Assembly: GCA_034638255.1 (NCBI GenBank)
Contig: JAWPGT010000070.1
Span: 53,706 to 117,705 of the forward strand
DNA: 64,000 bases
Source: Coprinus comatus
Taxonomy: Eukaryota > Basidiomycota > Agaricomycetes > Agaricales > Agaricaceae
Direction: 5' to 3'
Made by a program: the position numbers and the translations under genes. The stretch's first letter is position 1, and every line of letters begins with the position of its first letter. The notes under the pieces were generated by a model that did not search any database, was not told the origin of the DNA, and was given only the letters and a program-made list of their open reading frames with translations. Shown here one piece after another: positions 25,018 to 37,744 of this stretch.

Positions 25018-26791
25018 ATGGACGCGCTCTTCGTGCCCCTTGCTGACCTCGTCGGTGCCAGCGTCGACCAGATAAAGGTATGTGGGTTGCCAAGGTAGTC
25101 AAGGACACTGCTAATGGGTGCACAGCTCATTTCGTGTCTGCTTGTCGCGTATCCACTCGGCAGTCTTTTTGTCCGCATCCCGTCTTCTTCGCCGAACCTA
25201 CGTCACTTGTTCAGTGTTGCAGTTGCTCTATTCTTCTTCTTCCCCATTCTGAAGATATATTCCGCCTTCTTCCAACTGCTGGCAAGTATTCTTGCGACGT
25301 ACTACATTGCAAAGTATGACAGAAGTAGCAAAATGCCCTGGATCGTCTTTTTGTACGTGTTTTCAAATGTAACTTGTAGCAAGCAACACTGACTCTGATG
25401 TAGCGTTGTTATGGGTCACTTGACTATCAAGTATGTTTTCTTATTTTCTGTTATTTTATATCGAGTTCTCATCGTGTCTGTAGCCACGTCAATCGGTTCA
25501 TCAATGGCTTCAGCTACGAGACTATGGAAGTCACTGGTCCTCAAATGGTGTTGACTATGAAACTCACTACATTTGCTGGAATGTCTTTGACGGTCGTCGC
25601 CCCGTCGCTGACCTCGACAAGTGGCAGTCCGCAAAGCGTGTCACTCAATTCCCAACATTACTCCAATTCCTCGGATACTCTTTCTATTTCCCTGGAATTC
25701 TTGTTGGTCCCTACCTCGACTATGCTGAATACTTGGACGTCATCAACGAAACCATGTTCAAAGATCCCAACGTCAAATCAAAACACAACTCTGGTCGTAT
25801 TCTGCCTCCAGGTCGTAAACGCGCTGCATACACTCGCATGTTCTTGGGTCTTGTCTATCTCGGTGCTTTCGTTGTAATTGGTGGTACTCACAACTACGCT
25901 GCTGCTACCACCCCCGAGTTTGCTCAAATGCCCTACTGGCGTAGATTCCTTCTGTTCCAAACCTTTGGACCTTTCGAACGTGCCAAGTACTATGCTATTT
26001 GGACATTGACCGAAGGAGCTAGTATTCTCACTGGTCTCGGTTTCACTGGCTTCAACACATCTGGTCAACCAACTTGGACTGGTGCTGCCAATGTTAAAGT
26101 TCTTCAAATCGAATTCCCACCCAATTTCAAGATTTTGTTGGATTCATGGAATATGAAGACTAACGTTTGGTTACGTGAATGTGTATACAAACGTGTTGCA
26201 CCCAAGGGCAAGAAGCCTGGAAACGGTACAACTGCCATTACTTTCTTCACTAGTGCTTTCTGGGTACGTATCTTCCCATCATCACAATCACTCTTTTTAT
26301 TGACTATATGCGCGCATATAATAGCATGGTATTGCCGCAGGTTATTATATGACTTTCTTCCAAGGAGCATTAATCACATCCGCTGCCCGCTCGCCCGTAA
26401 CAACATTCGTCCTCTACTTATCCCAACATCACCTAACGCACCTACACCTCTAATCAAACAAATCTGGGATATCCTAGGTATAATAGCAAGCATGACAATC
26501 CTCAATTATTCCGCATCACCTTTCATTGTTTCAACATGGAAAGATTCTATTACGATTTGGAAAGTATTAGGATGGTATGGACATATTGTTGTTATTGGTA
26601 GTTTGGTGTTCTTTTATGCTGGTGGAACTCATTGGTTGAGAGGGATTCAAAAGAAGAAGGGGTTGTTACAGTCTTCGAAATCGAATGGGAATGTTAATGG
26701 TGTTGATGTTGTTAAGAGATCGGGTATTGAAACTCCTCCGATTATGACTCTTCCTCCTCGTATGGAAGATATTATTCCTCCTCCTCAGTGA
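25018..26791 (+). CDS. ALE1: MBOAT lysophospholipid acyltransferase (Ale1 type), two apparent 1-base deletions
   Basis: Multi-pass ER enzyme that re-acylates lysophospholipids with acyl-CoA. It starts MDALFVPLADLVGASVDQIK. Then come LISCLLVAYPLGSLFV, several helices, HVNRFINGFSYETMEVTGPQ, FLGYSFYFPGILVGPYLDYA, SWNMKTNVWLRECVYKRV (with the catalytic-region Asn) and FTSAFW|HGIAAGYYMTFF, where the intron 26264-26324 precedes the conserved His. It ends RMEDIIPPPQ. Two frame breaks are visible. At 25575-25578, MKLTTFA should lead to WNVFDGRRPVADLDKW but a base is missing. At about 26386-26391, GALITSAAR should lead to ARNNIRPLLIP and again one base is missing. Both sides of each break are well conserved, so I suspect assembly indels or a recent pseudogene rather than introns. 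Confidence 0.85.
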
Positions 26792-27413
26792 TTTGACTTT
26801 TGGTGAAGTTGTGTAGTGATGGGTGAGATCTATTGTAGGTGGTTGGTGGGTAGATTGAAAAGTATAGTTTTGGTTTTTTTTTTTCTCTTTCCTTGATATC
26901 TTTCGAATGATTGATTGGATTGGTTAGGTAGTTAGATATTTTCTAGAATTTAATGGTTTTCTTTTTCTATATTGAACTATACTCATGAGTAAAGCTTGAG
27001 ATGATGAGATAATATTGGATTAAGAGAAATCCCTGTTACATTGAACTACCTACATGCTCGTTGCAATCTGCTTAACCACTTTATATACAAAAAATTCCCT
27101 CGCTTATTATAATTATTGATTATATCCATGCATCTATAATAGCATGGTATATTGCATTTGATTCTGGCGGACGACCCCACATAATAAAGTATTAGTGACT
27201 CTCTGATTATGGATTGGATAGTTAGTTAAATATCTTCTGAAATCATCTTTTTTTGTGGTTGAAAAAGTGAGAAAGAGGGTTTTTGGATTAAGAGAGAATC
27301 GATTTGTTACATTGTACAAATGCAAAAAGAAAGTAAAAACGAAAAAATTGTTGAAGAAACCTCCAAAAAAAAAAAAACAAGCTACTAGCAAATCCACAAG
27401 AAGCCCCTTCCTT
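26792..27413. other. Convergent 3' spacer
   Basis: 3' flanks of the MBOAT gene (plus) and SEC14 (minus). Rich in A and T with several homopolymer runs. No gene recognised. Confidence 0.6.
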
Positions 27414-28844
27414 CTATTTAGTAGGATTCCAAGGCCCAGCATCACTCATAGAACAACTCCCAACACAATCACAAGTTCCTCCAAACTCCTTTGGTAAATT
27501 CTCTATCGGAATCTGTTTCATCAAACTATCCTTATACCCACTCCCTAAAATATCAATCTTCTTAACCGTAACCTCATCCAACCAAGGTTTAATAACACTC
27601 CAAACAGCAGAAAAAGCCCAAGGTGCATTAATAATGAAAAATTTACCCATAGTTTCAGGATAACGATCTTGACCAATCGAAGATGCTGCCATAACGTAAT
27701 CTTTTACTCTGTAAAATGATGATAAACCAACGTTGTTAAGGTCTAAGATTGTGCAAGAAGTTTCGACTGGATGACCAATTGCAGTAGAACATGAAGGGAT
27801 TCTGTCGTTTAGGAATTTTTCGTATTCGAGAACTAGACGTTGTAAGAGACGTTCTTGAGTTGTTATCCCGTAAAGTGCTTTTACGTCCAGTTTGCCTAGT
27901 TGTTCGATGTATACTGGACGGCCTTTTTTTTAAAAAAAAAAAAAAAAAAAAAGGAATTAGGGAGTGTTGGGGAATGTGAATTGTAGAAATGTACTTTATC
28001 GGTTTTATGATAATATTGAGGATAATACTTGTTTACTTCAGCCTTCTCTTTGAAGTCAAAGCTCCTATAAATGATGAATAGGGGGATCAAATTAGTAAAG
28101 CTCTACTCCAAAATCACGATATGATCCTTTTATCGACCCCTCATTTTTTTAATAGAGGATCTCTATTGTTTATACAGGGGTCGAAAGATTTGATGGATCT
28201 TCATATCATATATTACACGAAGAGCACGAAGAGGAAGGAGTGTAGGATAGGGTTGTAGGAACTAACAACTTACTTGACAATCTCATCAACACCAAATGAT
28301 TTCCTCCAATCTTCAGCAGCGATTAACATTTCCTTGGCCTTGGCAACATCAAACTTTCTAGCTCTTAAGAACCTGAAAATCACGGGGATGAGACAGAGAA
28401 TTACAATCAGAATCATAGAAATCGCGCGGCAATAACGATGATCAATCGAAGTTGAACTTCTCTCCACACCCTCTCGATCTCGTGATTTTCGAGATTGGGG
28501 AATGGTGAAAGGGGTGGGGAGAGGTGGATAGGGAGAGAAATAGTAATAGGTATATGATACGCGTAATGTGCCACAAAAAATCGGACAACACAAAAACCAA
28601 AAAGAAAAAAAGAACCCATGGAGAATAGTAATACACACCTCAAAAGCATAGCATCGTCCATTCTCTCCTTAACAAACCTCCCTTCATCAATTAATTCCTT
28701 TTTGAACTTTTCCAAAGCATGTTGCTGTGGTACAGTCAAATTTCCAAGTCTTCCAGGAAGTGGTTGATAATTGGGATCAGTGATTCCAGCTGGAAGTGCA
28801 CTAGCACTAGCTGCTTGTGGAATTGTTACAACTGCTTCGGCCAT
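27414..28844 (-). CDS. SEC14: Sec14-type phosphatidylinositol/phosphatidylcholine transfer protein
   Basis: Cytosolic lipid-transfer protein that supports secretion from the Golgi. It starts MAEAVVTIPQAASASALPAG. The CRAL-TRIO N part has TVPQQHALEKFKKELIDEG and MDDAMLLR|FLRARKFDVAKAKEML. Then come SFDFKEKAEVNKYYPQYYH, RPVYIEQLGKLDVKALYG, TCTILDLNNVGLSSFY, YPETMGKFFIINAPWAFSAV, and SYKL-like IENLPKEFGGTCDC. TAG at 27414. All of this is the standard yeast Sec14 pattern and length. One junction is unclear: the exon ending HKTDK should join GRPVYIE, but the intervening sequence ends in a run of about 21 T and 8 A with no AG acceptor in the right phase. A homopolymer error in the assembly is the simplest reason. 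Confidence 0.92.
27924..27952 (+). repeat. T8-A21 homopolymer block at a SEC14 intron end
   Basis: Eight T followed by 21 A on the plus strand, immediately next to the coding bases for GRPVYIE. Such tracts are prone to sequencing error and here obscure the splice acceptor. Confidence 0.9.
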
Positions 28845-30467
28845 CGTTAATGTTTATTATCGTTTTATCGTGTGTGTGGCGTGGCGTTGAACTCTACGAG
28901 TGTATATGTAAGGAGTTGGAGAGGGTAAATACGTGGGGGTATTGAAAAAGCAAGAGAGTGCAACGTTTGAACCAAAGAGCTGTTGTTTGTAATTGTGATT
29001 GTTAGTTAATAATATGATGATCTCTCTCTTTGCACCGTGGCAAAAGGCATGGGGACGCATGGCAGCTGAAATGATGGCCCGATGATGGGGCGATGGGGTG
29101 ATTTAAATTTATTGATAACGGGTTATTGTTGTCAGTGGATCATACGTATTTGGAAGTGTTTTTTTTGTTAAGGGTATACTGCCTGTAAATTTGGTTTATT
29201 TTAATTTTATTCCTTCTGGCTTCGAGCTTTACTATGTAGGTTGACTCATCGTTAAGGTGCTATTAGTATGCGGTGGGGTAAATATCGATATCCGCTATTG
29301 TGGTTCTGGAGAATGATAAGCCAGAAGTTGGTGGAATATGAGTAGGGGAAGTACGATTGTCCCACCACTTTATTGTTCCATTGTCCGACCTTCCACATAG
29401 GCTGGTATAGCCCGCCTGTATAGCAGTACATATTGTGTAAAAGTATTTATTCCAGTATTTCTACTATAATATATAGGAAAGAGAGAGCGTAACCACTTGA
29501 TTGATTCAATATCAATGTGAATATGTCAAACACATGCTGGCGTGCTCGTGATTGTTAGTTACTGAGTAAGTTTTGAAGGAAGGTCACGCCTGACAAAAAT
29601 ACGGGAAAAGCTACTGTGTAGTAGTTGAAATGGTCAGGAGTCTTTCCATATAGAAACGAGAATGCCTCTCGACCAGTGAGCTAAAATAAGAACACCAAAC
29701 TTGCTACAATATGCCCAGACTTTGTTTTCAAATCCACCCCGCGTAAGTTGGTATACTATAACCAGGAGACGGAGAAGTGTTTCTCGATTCCATTAAACAA
29801 GATTGCCACACAGTAATGATAAATCGTCGGAATCATTCTTGTCAATTCTCCAATCACTTTGTGTCCTCCATTACCGGGCTTTGAAAAGCGTCTGTAGTAT
29901 ACTTTTGTGGAGAGTTAAGTTTGTAGACTCGATCTGAATATGTCAATTGGTTTTTGCCCACTGATCCGGTTACTTTAATTACGGCTTGATTATGGCAAAC
30001 ATGGGTGCATGATGGCCGATTTGGAGCTTTGGGGCGCTAACCTATAGGTTGCAAGTTACCCCCATCATCGATGCATCATCTGTTGTCCAATCCTCTTAAT
30101 AGAACAGCATTGTGAGAACTCCTTTTTGTTTCACTTATGATTCTAGTCGCATCCTATCTTTTACCTCAATCATCGAGGAATGATTTCTTCACACCCGGTC
30201 GCGAAGAGTATCAACGAAGGCCAACTTGTTGATGAACGTTGTAGATATTACCCAACAATGGTATAGACTCAACCATAGCCCAAACATTCAGCACTCAGCA
30301 CTCAGCACTAAGCCACTCATCAGAAAGCTTAGCAGCGAATTCATACATTCCGAATTCGGCGGGATGAAAGCCACGGCTTATCATACCATAACAGCAGTGA
30401 CAGCAGCATGGCCACTGCTATAAGAAAGGTTTCCTTCACTCGCCCAACCTGCTCTTGTCATTTCTCA
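28845..30467. other. Intergenic, no gene recognised
   Basis: 1.6 kb of divergent upstream sequence between SEC14 (minus) and 6533-1 (plus). Only short unconvincing open frames. I see no repeat of other parts of the window beyond a 15-base match near 29584 to 2275. Confidence 0.55.
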
Positions 30468-32149
30468 ATGGACGGGTCGGCACAATTACTACAGGCGGTT
30501 CAAGAGCTTAAAAGTGGCATTGTACACGCCCGTCTGGTTAATGTGAGTTCAATCTCTCTAGAATATATGCGTGTTTTAACTGACTTACCCTTCATTAATA
30601 TTAGTCCGTCAATGGTAAGATAATACCATTGTGAGGTATCATGGTTATTTGCTTATATTTCTTTTCCGCTTTCTGCCTTTCTCCCCCCCTTCCCCCTCCC
30701 CCCTCTCTCTGTAATTGTTTATAGTTGCTGGTGCTGTTATACTGGTGAGAAATGTTTATATTTCCGATATAATCCCTGAAACTCAAAACAACACTAGGTC
30801 TTCGATTGGCTTTTGACGTTGGATAAGGAGATCTCTTTCATTTGGCGGGCCAAATGGAACCATATAAAAGTTTTGTACCTTGCTGTAAGGTATTTGGCCT
30901 TCGTGGACACATTCCTTGTTATTTATAGTGAGCACTGTTTCTCTTACAGCAAAAAAACAAACAAATGTTCAAGTAATGGTGTGATACTGATAATAGATCA
31001 ATTCGGCTTCGACTTGACTCTTTTTACATGCCAGATAACTTTCCAAATTACAGGATGTAAGTGAGTATATACTTTGAGTATTATCTCTTATTTATAGTTA
31101 CTTTGAATCCATAGGGATGTTTATTTCCGGTACAACTCTGGCAGAAGGTTACCACATTCTCGTCAATTCACAAAAAAGAATTAAACCCTTTATTTCTAGT
31201 AATTCTGACTCTCAGGATTTGGGCACTCTGGAAACATCGAGAATGGGTCCCATATGTTTTGGTCGCAGTCTTTATACCAAAGGCTGGTGCCGCATTTCTG
31301 CTACTGGCTGATCAGTTGCGAGACATTCAGTGTATGTACTATTTTTACTGCTCAGCGATCATACAACGGAGTCGTAGGGGGCTAATTTTACATATTCATA
31401 GATCAACCGTCTCCTGAACCACGACTTCTTGGATGTGTTTCGTCTGGTGCTTATGTACAATTGGCTATATGCTATGGTATCTTGATGGCATATCATGCTG
31501 GTGAGTTCACACAATTGATTTTCCAGAACTGTTTTCTATAACACAATGTAGTGATTCTCACATTCATGGTTGCGCGTTCACTTAAAGTCTGTGAGTGATA
31601 TGCCATTCAATATTACATAACTTTCAAACCCAATTGAATCAGTTCGGTATGATGGTAGAACACAACTTCTTGAACTCATTTATACAGAGGGTGAGTCGTA
31701 CTATCTATCAATACCTTGGTGTCCTCATTGAACTTTCACTGTGCTTGACGCATGGATAGGCATTATCTACTATATTCTTCTATTCCGTAAGTATTAGGTA
31801 TCCTTCGTTGAAGTTCTGATTCTCAAAATGACGGTTTTCATCGGTAGTTCTCTCACTCTTCAATATAATCCTCATATTCCAACTTCCTGTGAGTACCTAC
31901 CTACCATAAAATTGAATAACCCTTTATAAATCAACTACCATTTGCTACTGCTCTACAGCCTGATATGAAGAGAATATTAATTGCGTATGTATTTATATGC
32001 ATTCATGGAATCTGTAGTTGCTCATTATGATATTGAACGTGTTCAGGATGGAACATATACTACATTCTGTGTTGACTTGTAGGGTTGTGTTTAGGATTAG
32101 GGAGTACATGTCTGATACTGCTGACTCCGAGACGGTGCTTCTGCAATGA
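30468..32149 (+). CDS. DUF6533 membrane protein, copy 6533-1
   Basis: Multi-pass membrane protein of the agaricomycete DUF6533 family; function unknown. Exon 1 (30468-30542) reads MDGSAQLLQAVQELKSGIVH and a few more residues to a GTGAGT donor. It continues SVN, VAGAVIL, then the hallmark exon FDWLLTLDKEISFIWRAKW followed by KVLYLAVRYLAFVDTFLVIY. Later exons: TLFTCQITFQITG; GMFISGTTLAE; VILTLRIWALWKHREWVPY; SPEPRLLGCVSSGAYVQL; VILTFMVARSLKV; FRYDGRTQLLELIYTEG; GIIYYI; FSLFNIILIFQLP; PDMKRILIA; and MEHILHSVLTCRVVFRIREY, with TGA at 32147-32149. It has many tiny exons and no frame break. It is more diverged than the 6533-2/6533-3 pair and converges on 6534-4, whose stop is only 157 bp away. Confidence 0.85.
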
Positions 32150-32305
32150 TATGGACGCTCACAGCGATTCGGACAATCATGTAATCTATTTCTGGGTTGG
32201 ACTCATCTCACGTTTTTAATAGAATGTGCTAGAAAATTTGTAGAAGGATATAAAAGTGAGTAGGAGAAGTGGTAGGCATAATGGGTTGGTATCCGAATCT
32301 CCTAG

Positions 32306-34075
32306 CTAGACAGATTCAGACCTATCTCCTCCACCCTTATTGTTCTCACTGCCCGATTCTACAGCGACTGTAGTTACAGTATCTGTTTCTTGGCGGCCTC
32401 GTGCAAATTGGATTACACTTATAATTGAGGCACCGACCCTTCCGGAAGATTCGACGGGGTTTTCGTAGTAATTGTGGCGTTGGTTAAGTAAAATCATGAA
32501 GCAGTTGCTGTACCTAGTCAGTATTGTGACGTTGGTTAGGACATCAAAGTTGATCAAACCAGTAAGAGTTTTTTTCCTACAATTTTCCTAGAACGAATCC
32601 ACTATAAATCTGTCAGTGACCCGTGACTCCCATTCCAAACATACTAATTTGTACGCACCCTGGCATATCAACTTTGGATTTCTGTTTGTAAAGAGTCAAA
32701 GGAACCATATTGTCAGTTGTGGAAGTATTGATTGACAAGTGTTGTAATAACATACTGGTGGAGCGATTGAAGGTATAAAGTAGACAATTACTATCTGACA
32801 TGCAACGGCAGCTTTAAGATGGCAGAAGTAATGTTTTAACAATCAATGTTTAATATTTAATAGTTCAAATGTAGGTTTAACACTAACCGGTGATGGCGTT
32901 GCTTTCAAGAGTCAATATTATTATTCTCAAGATTTTTTCGCCAAGTGATTTGCTGAGTCGGACTTTGCTCATCCTGTATAACTGTTACAGTGATTATGAA
33001 AGAAGGGGAGGGGTGGAAAGCATAGGTTATTAGTATCAGTCGCACCGTAATAGTGTATCTTACTCACTAAATAACCTGTCGCGAGTGCAATCATGATATC
33101 TGTAGCAGCGCTTGGGAACAACCATGTCTTGGGAGGTGGAGGTCAGAGCTCAAGGTGTAAATGTAATTAGTATGAAGATACATAACATGATACTTACCAT
33201 GACACCGATGTAGAAGGATGGGTTGAAAGCGACATCATCCGGGAATCTTAAATCCTTTTAAAAAATATTAATAAATGTCAAATCGGTATTGAAATGAGGA
33301 GTTCCAGTGGGACTCGATCATGAACAAGTTGAACATACCATTACAACGATAAATATACCACTTCCGAATGCTACTAGAGCAGTCTATTAAGGGAGGAAAG
33401 GGGGTTAATGAGAATTACCTAAAGAGTTCTAGGATAGTCGTACCAGCATTATGATTATAGGAACCACTCTCCATCCTCCAAGTCTGCTAATTCTCCAACA
33501 ATAGACAGTTTGAACAATGAGTGCAATGATAGCATCGATCAAAGCCATGTTGATTGCCGAATAGTGGAATTCGTTGAACTTGTCGGCGTCTCCGAAATTG
33601 TATACATACCAGTAGAAGGAATCGTCCATCATGAAGAATGTTTGGAAGGTATCTAAGATGAAGATTATGTGTACTAAAAAGAGCATTAATTAAGTAGCAT
33701 TGCCATTTACTACTGATAAAGTCGAATATGTACCTATGAACTTCATTGTCCGAACTTCACTCTTGGTCTTTGTCATCCATAGATCTACGTTTGACGGTGT
33801 CAGTGAGAAGTTTAGCAAACAGTAAGGAGATGACGGACAATACTGGACACAAAGAATCCCGTAAAGCCACCAGTTTAAAACATTACCGATGAACTGTGAT
33901 GGTATTGCATTCAGTTTCCACTGTACAGTCTGTACCTTGAGCACTGAGCTTACCATCGGCCCTGAGCTACATACTACGTAAGTATGACGAGTGGATAATA
34001 ACATAATGGGAGAGGTTAAAGTACCAAGACTCACTGAACGGCAATATTGTCAGGAACTTCATGAATACGAGGCAT
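32306..34075 (-). CDS. DUF6534 membrane protein, copy 6534-4
   Basis: First (most 3') gene of the 32-47 kb tandem run. The start at 34075 gives MPRIHEVPDNIAVQ. Exon landmarks: VLNWWLYGILCVQY; LWMTKTKSEVRTMKFI; the long exon IIFILDTFQTFFMMDDSFYW, FNEFHYSAINMALIDA, CWRISRLGGWRVVPI; exons with the family's TDI and TLETNAIT motifs; and NCFMILLNQRHNYYENPVES with a tail ending GGGDRSESV. The tail is acidic and Gly/Ser-rich and shares ideas but little sequence with the other copies. A TATA-like TTTTATATG (34129-34137) is about 55 bp upstream. Closest relative is 6534-5, with which it also shares 5' flanking sequence. No frame break seen. Confidence 0.85.
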
Positions 34076-35030
34076 ATTGTTGAATTCTGAAAGTTTCTAG
34101 GTCTGTAGTTATTATCAACCTGGAGCCCTTTTATATGATTCTCCTAGGGGGGCTTTGAGAAAAACCGCATATATCTTGAAGGTCAGGAACCAATAAACAC
34201 ATGTAGTGCCGACCACTGGAGAAACAGACTGATTATTTTAGACACTCTCCAATCTGATTCAGTGATACTTGAAAGCTTGACCTGAGACCTGAAGGACTAA
34301 TAAGAAGGGCTCAGGCTCTAAGTATCAGCCGCTAGGGACGGTAAAGATATACTTAGTATATAATCACTTTCGTATGATATATCTTGTCTAAGCACCTGAT
34401 GCTCACCTCAGTACCAGAAACAGCTTATGTGATCGAAAAGCCAGGCACTCGAACATTGGTACCACGTTAACCTAAACTAACTGTTGGATCCGTGCTGGGT
34501 GGTGGCAAATACTTCTAATTAAAGCTCGAGTTTTCTCTGATACTGTGTTTAAAAATAGAATTGACATTTGCATTCACACTGCATGTCTGGCAAGAGGACA
34601 GCTGATTGTCATAACTCCGAGAAGAGTCGGACCTGGTGTCTCTTCCTCAAAGTGTTAACCATGGAGTTTTCTCCACCTTATTATGTATTGCGAGTATCAA
34701 AACCAAAAAGCGGAGGCTTGACATCATTGGTACAGCAAAAGACTGAGAAATACATAATATGTAGACCTATATCTACGCCCTTTCATGACTCATGGATCAA
34801 TCAATCATGATCATTGATTTGTATATGAGTTGTATTTTTAATGTATAAAAACATGGAAGCACTTCCATTTGGCATGCCTACTTGGACAATTATATAATTG
34901 AATTCTGTGTTGTACTCTGAATTTTCTACTAATAAGACTGAGCCAGAAATTGGCAGGGAAAAAAAAAGTGTTTACTACATATTTAAACTGAAAAAGTTGC
35001 TATCCTCAATATTCGAACCCAGAACCTAGC
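34076..35030. other. Intergenic, duplicated flank
   Basis: No gene recognised. The part at about 34430-34630 resembles 37150-37330 upstream of 6534-5 (shared strings such as AACTGTTGGATCC and AAAAATAGAATTGACATT), so the tandem unit included promoter-side DNA. Confidence 0.65.
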
Positions 35031-36788
35031 TTAGACGGAATTAGACTCATCTCCAGGTTCACCAGGCTTCTTCAAACACTTCTCCAAACCGCTTGTCTCC
35101 GCAGGGATTGTATCTGTATTTCCTCCACTGGGCGCAAACTGGATTGCACTTACAACACCACTGTTGACTCCATTAGGGCGACCATCTGCACTGACCCCTC
35201 CTCTCGAAGATTCAACAGTGTTCTTGTAATAATTGTGGCGTTGGTTGAGTAAAATCATGAAACAGTTGCTATACCTAAACATTAAATATTAAACATTTGT
35301 TAGCTTCATTTATCTGGTAGTAAGAGATTTTCTTACAACTTTCCAAGAACGTATCCACTGTACATTGTTTAGTTAGTGACTTCAAGTCCAAGCATAGAAG
35401 AGAAGGGTTGTTAAGTAGAACGTACCCTGGCATATCGAGTTTGGATGCCTATTGCAGAGAATCAAAGGATCCCTTGTCAGCTATGGTAGTATTGAGTGAA
35501 GAATTATGATAACATACTAGTGGAGCAATTGAAGGTACAAAATAGATAATCACGATTTTACATGCCACAGTAGCTTTATAGCGGGAGAAATGGTGTCAAA
35601 TGTGAATAGACTAGAATTTAGTATGACTGATTGTTATTCACTAACCAGTGATGGCGTTAGTTTCAAGAGTTAATGTCAATAGTCTCAAAACTTTCTTGCT
35701 GAATGATTTGCTAAGTGGGTGTTTGTTCATTCTATATAACTAATTTATGAGTAAATTTAAGAAGCAAGACTTTTATGTCAGTATTACTATTACTAGTCCC
35801 ACCATGTCAAATAGTTGTTTCACTGACCAAATAACCTGTCGCAAGCGCAATCATAATATCTGTAGCAGCGCTTGGGAATAGCCATGTCTTTGAGAGGAGT
35901 TGAAAATCAAGGCTTAGATATGATTATGATGAGTGTAATGGCTTACCATGACACCAATATAAAATGATGGGTCGAAGGCGACATCATTCTGGAATTTCAA
36001 ATCCTGTAAAAGTATTAATTAAGTTCAGGAGTCCCGACTCCTAGTCCTATGAGCAAGAAGTTGAACATACCATTATGGCAATAAATATACCACTCCCAAA
36101 TGCGATTAGAGCAGTCTAGTACGGAAAGAAAGAGAGGTTAATGAGGATCATCCAAAATTGGGACGGTAGTAATACCAGCATTATGATTATAGGAACTACT
36201 CTCCATCCTCCCAGTCTGTTAATTCTCCAACAATAGACACTTTGAACGATGACTGCAATAATAGCATCAACCAAAGCCATATTGATTGGTGAGAAGTGGA
36301 ATTCATTGAGTTTGCTCAAGTCGCCGAAGTTGTACACAAAACCATAGAAGGAGTCTTCCATCATGAAAAATGTTTGGAAAGTATCTAAAATAAAGATTAT
36401 GTGCACTAAACAGAGTTTTCATTAGGCAGTCACTTACTAACCAGTCGAACGTACGTATCTACGAACTTCATCACCTTGAGTTCATTCTTGGTCTTTGTCA
36501 TCCACAGATCTACGTTTAATAGTAACGACGAGAGCTTTAGCAAAGGAAGAGCTACATACAATACTGGACACAAAGAATCCCATAAAGCCACCAGTTTAAA
36601 ATGGAGCTGATGAACTATATTATTTTTAAGTTTTTAAGTTTTCACTGTACATTGAACTGAACCTAAAGACTTACCATCGGCCCTGTACTTCACAAATTAT
36701 TTCTATTAGTATGGTGAAGACGTTATCTGGGAGAGAACAATACTCACTGTAGGGCAATGCTGTCAGGAACTTCGACAATACGAGGCAT
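35031..36788 (-). CDS. DUF6534 membrane protein, copy 6534-5
   Basis: Complete member. It starts MPRIVEVPDSIALQ. The long exon reads IIFILDTFQTFFMMEDSFYG, LNEFHFSPINMALVDA, SVYCWRINRLGGWRVVPIII. The last exon has YSNCFMILLNQRHNYYKN and a tail of about 60 residues that ends PGEPGDESNSV. Introns and exons run almost line by line with 6534-4, including short intron strings, so the two are a recent tandem pair. The residue after the FFMMEDSFY motif is Gly where others have Trp, the only oddity I noted in a position that is otherwise constant. Frames and splice sites look sound. Confidence 0.85.
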
Positions 36789-37744
36789 ATTAATCAATTC
36801 TGAAGCTTGAAGCTTAAAAGTTCAAAGTACTGGTGTGTAGCTGGAACTTAGGAACTGAAGCCCTTTTTCATAATGTACTGACGTTTGTTCAGGATGGGTC
36901 TGAAACAATCTCATATTCTAGACATACTAGGCTTATCTGTCACTGAGTTATCATGTCGGTTGATCAGAGATAGAGACCAATTCTCTTTAACTTGTTCTGA
37001 TTCAATGAACCTTAAAAAATCAACGTGAGGGACTAGGATTGACTCTATCAGCCGCCGAGGACGGCAATGACATAGTTAGGTGTCATATCATATTCATACA
37101 TGTCTGAACACCTGACATGCACTACAACTACGATTAACATTGAATGTTGCAATCATAAATCTAAGTACTGGAACATTGGTATGATGCAGCTAACTGTTGG
37201 ATCCGCGCTAGGTGGTAGTGTTTTCCGATGCTGCTCAAAAATAGAATTGACATTCAGTATATTCCCACTACATGTACGGCTTGTGTCCAGCAAAAGAAAA
37301 GATGATGATCTTTAAAACCCGAGAAGACTCGGGTCTCTTCTTGGAAGTGTCGATTGTTGAGCTATCCCAACATCTTCTGTATTGAGAGTATCAATCAGAA
37401 AGCCATGGATATGAGTATGGTGTAGTATGTAGCAACTTAAAGAGACTTCGAACGTACACATGGAATCCAATAATTTCAACTGATCGTCGACAATCACTGA
37501 ATAAGGTTGATCGAGTGATCTGCAGTGCTTTTACTTATGTACAGTATGTAAAGCATTTTTATATTGTTGGTACCTGTCACCTGAGAATCGCATAAACAAA
37601 CTAATATGTATGTATGTAGTACTATTGTGTACTGTAAATCAATGATAAATAAGACGGACGTTGGATATCGACATATAAAAACCCTGCGTTGTAAAAAAAC
37701 CAGATATATTACCACAAGACGGACAACCTCTGTCAGATTCACCC
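36789..37744. other. Intergenic, duplicated flank
   Basis: Upstream of 6534-5; partner of the 34.4-34.6 kb segment. No gene recognised. Confidence 0.6.

Noticed and set aside
26264..26324. Reading through without splicing in the MBOAT gene
   Set aside because: The long open frame spans this intron, but the conserved FW|HG motif requires its removal; the open frame is chance plus the nearby frameshift.
34990..35030. Possible tRNA T-loop (GGTTCGAAT on the minus strand)
   Set aside because: Flanking bases do not form the required stems.
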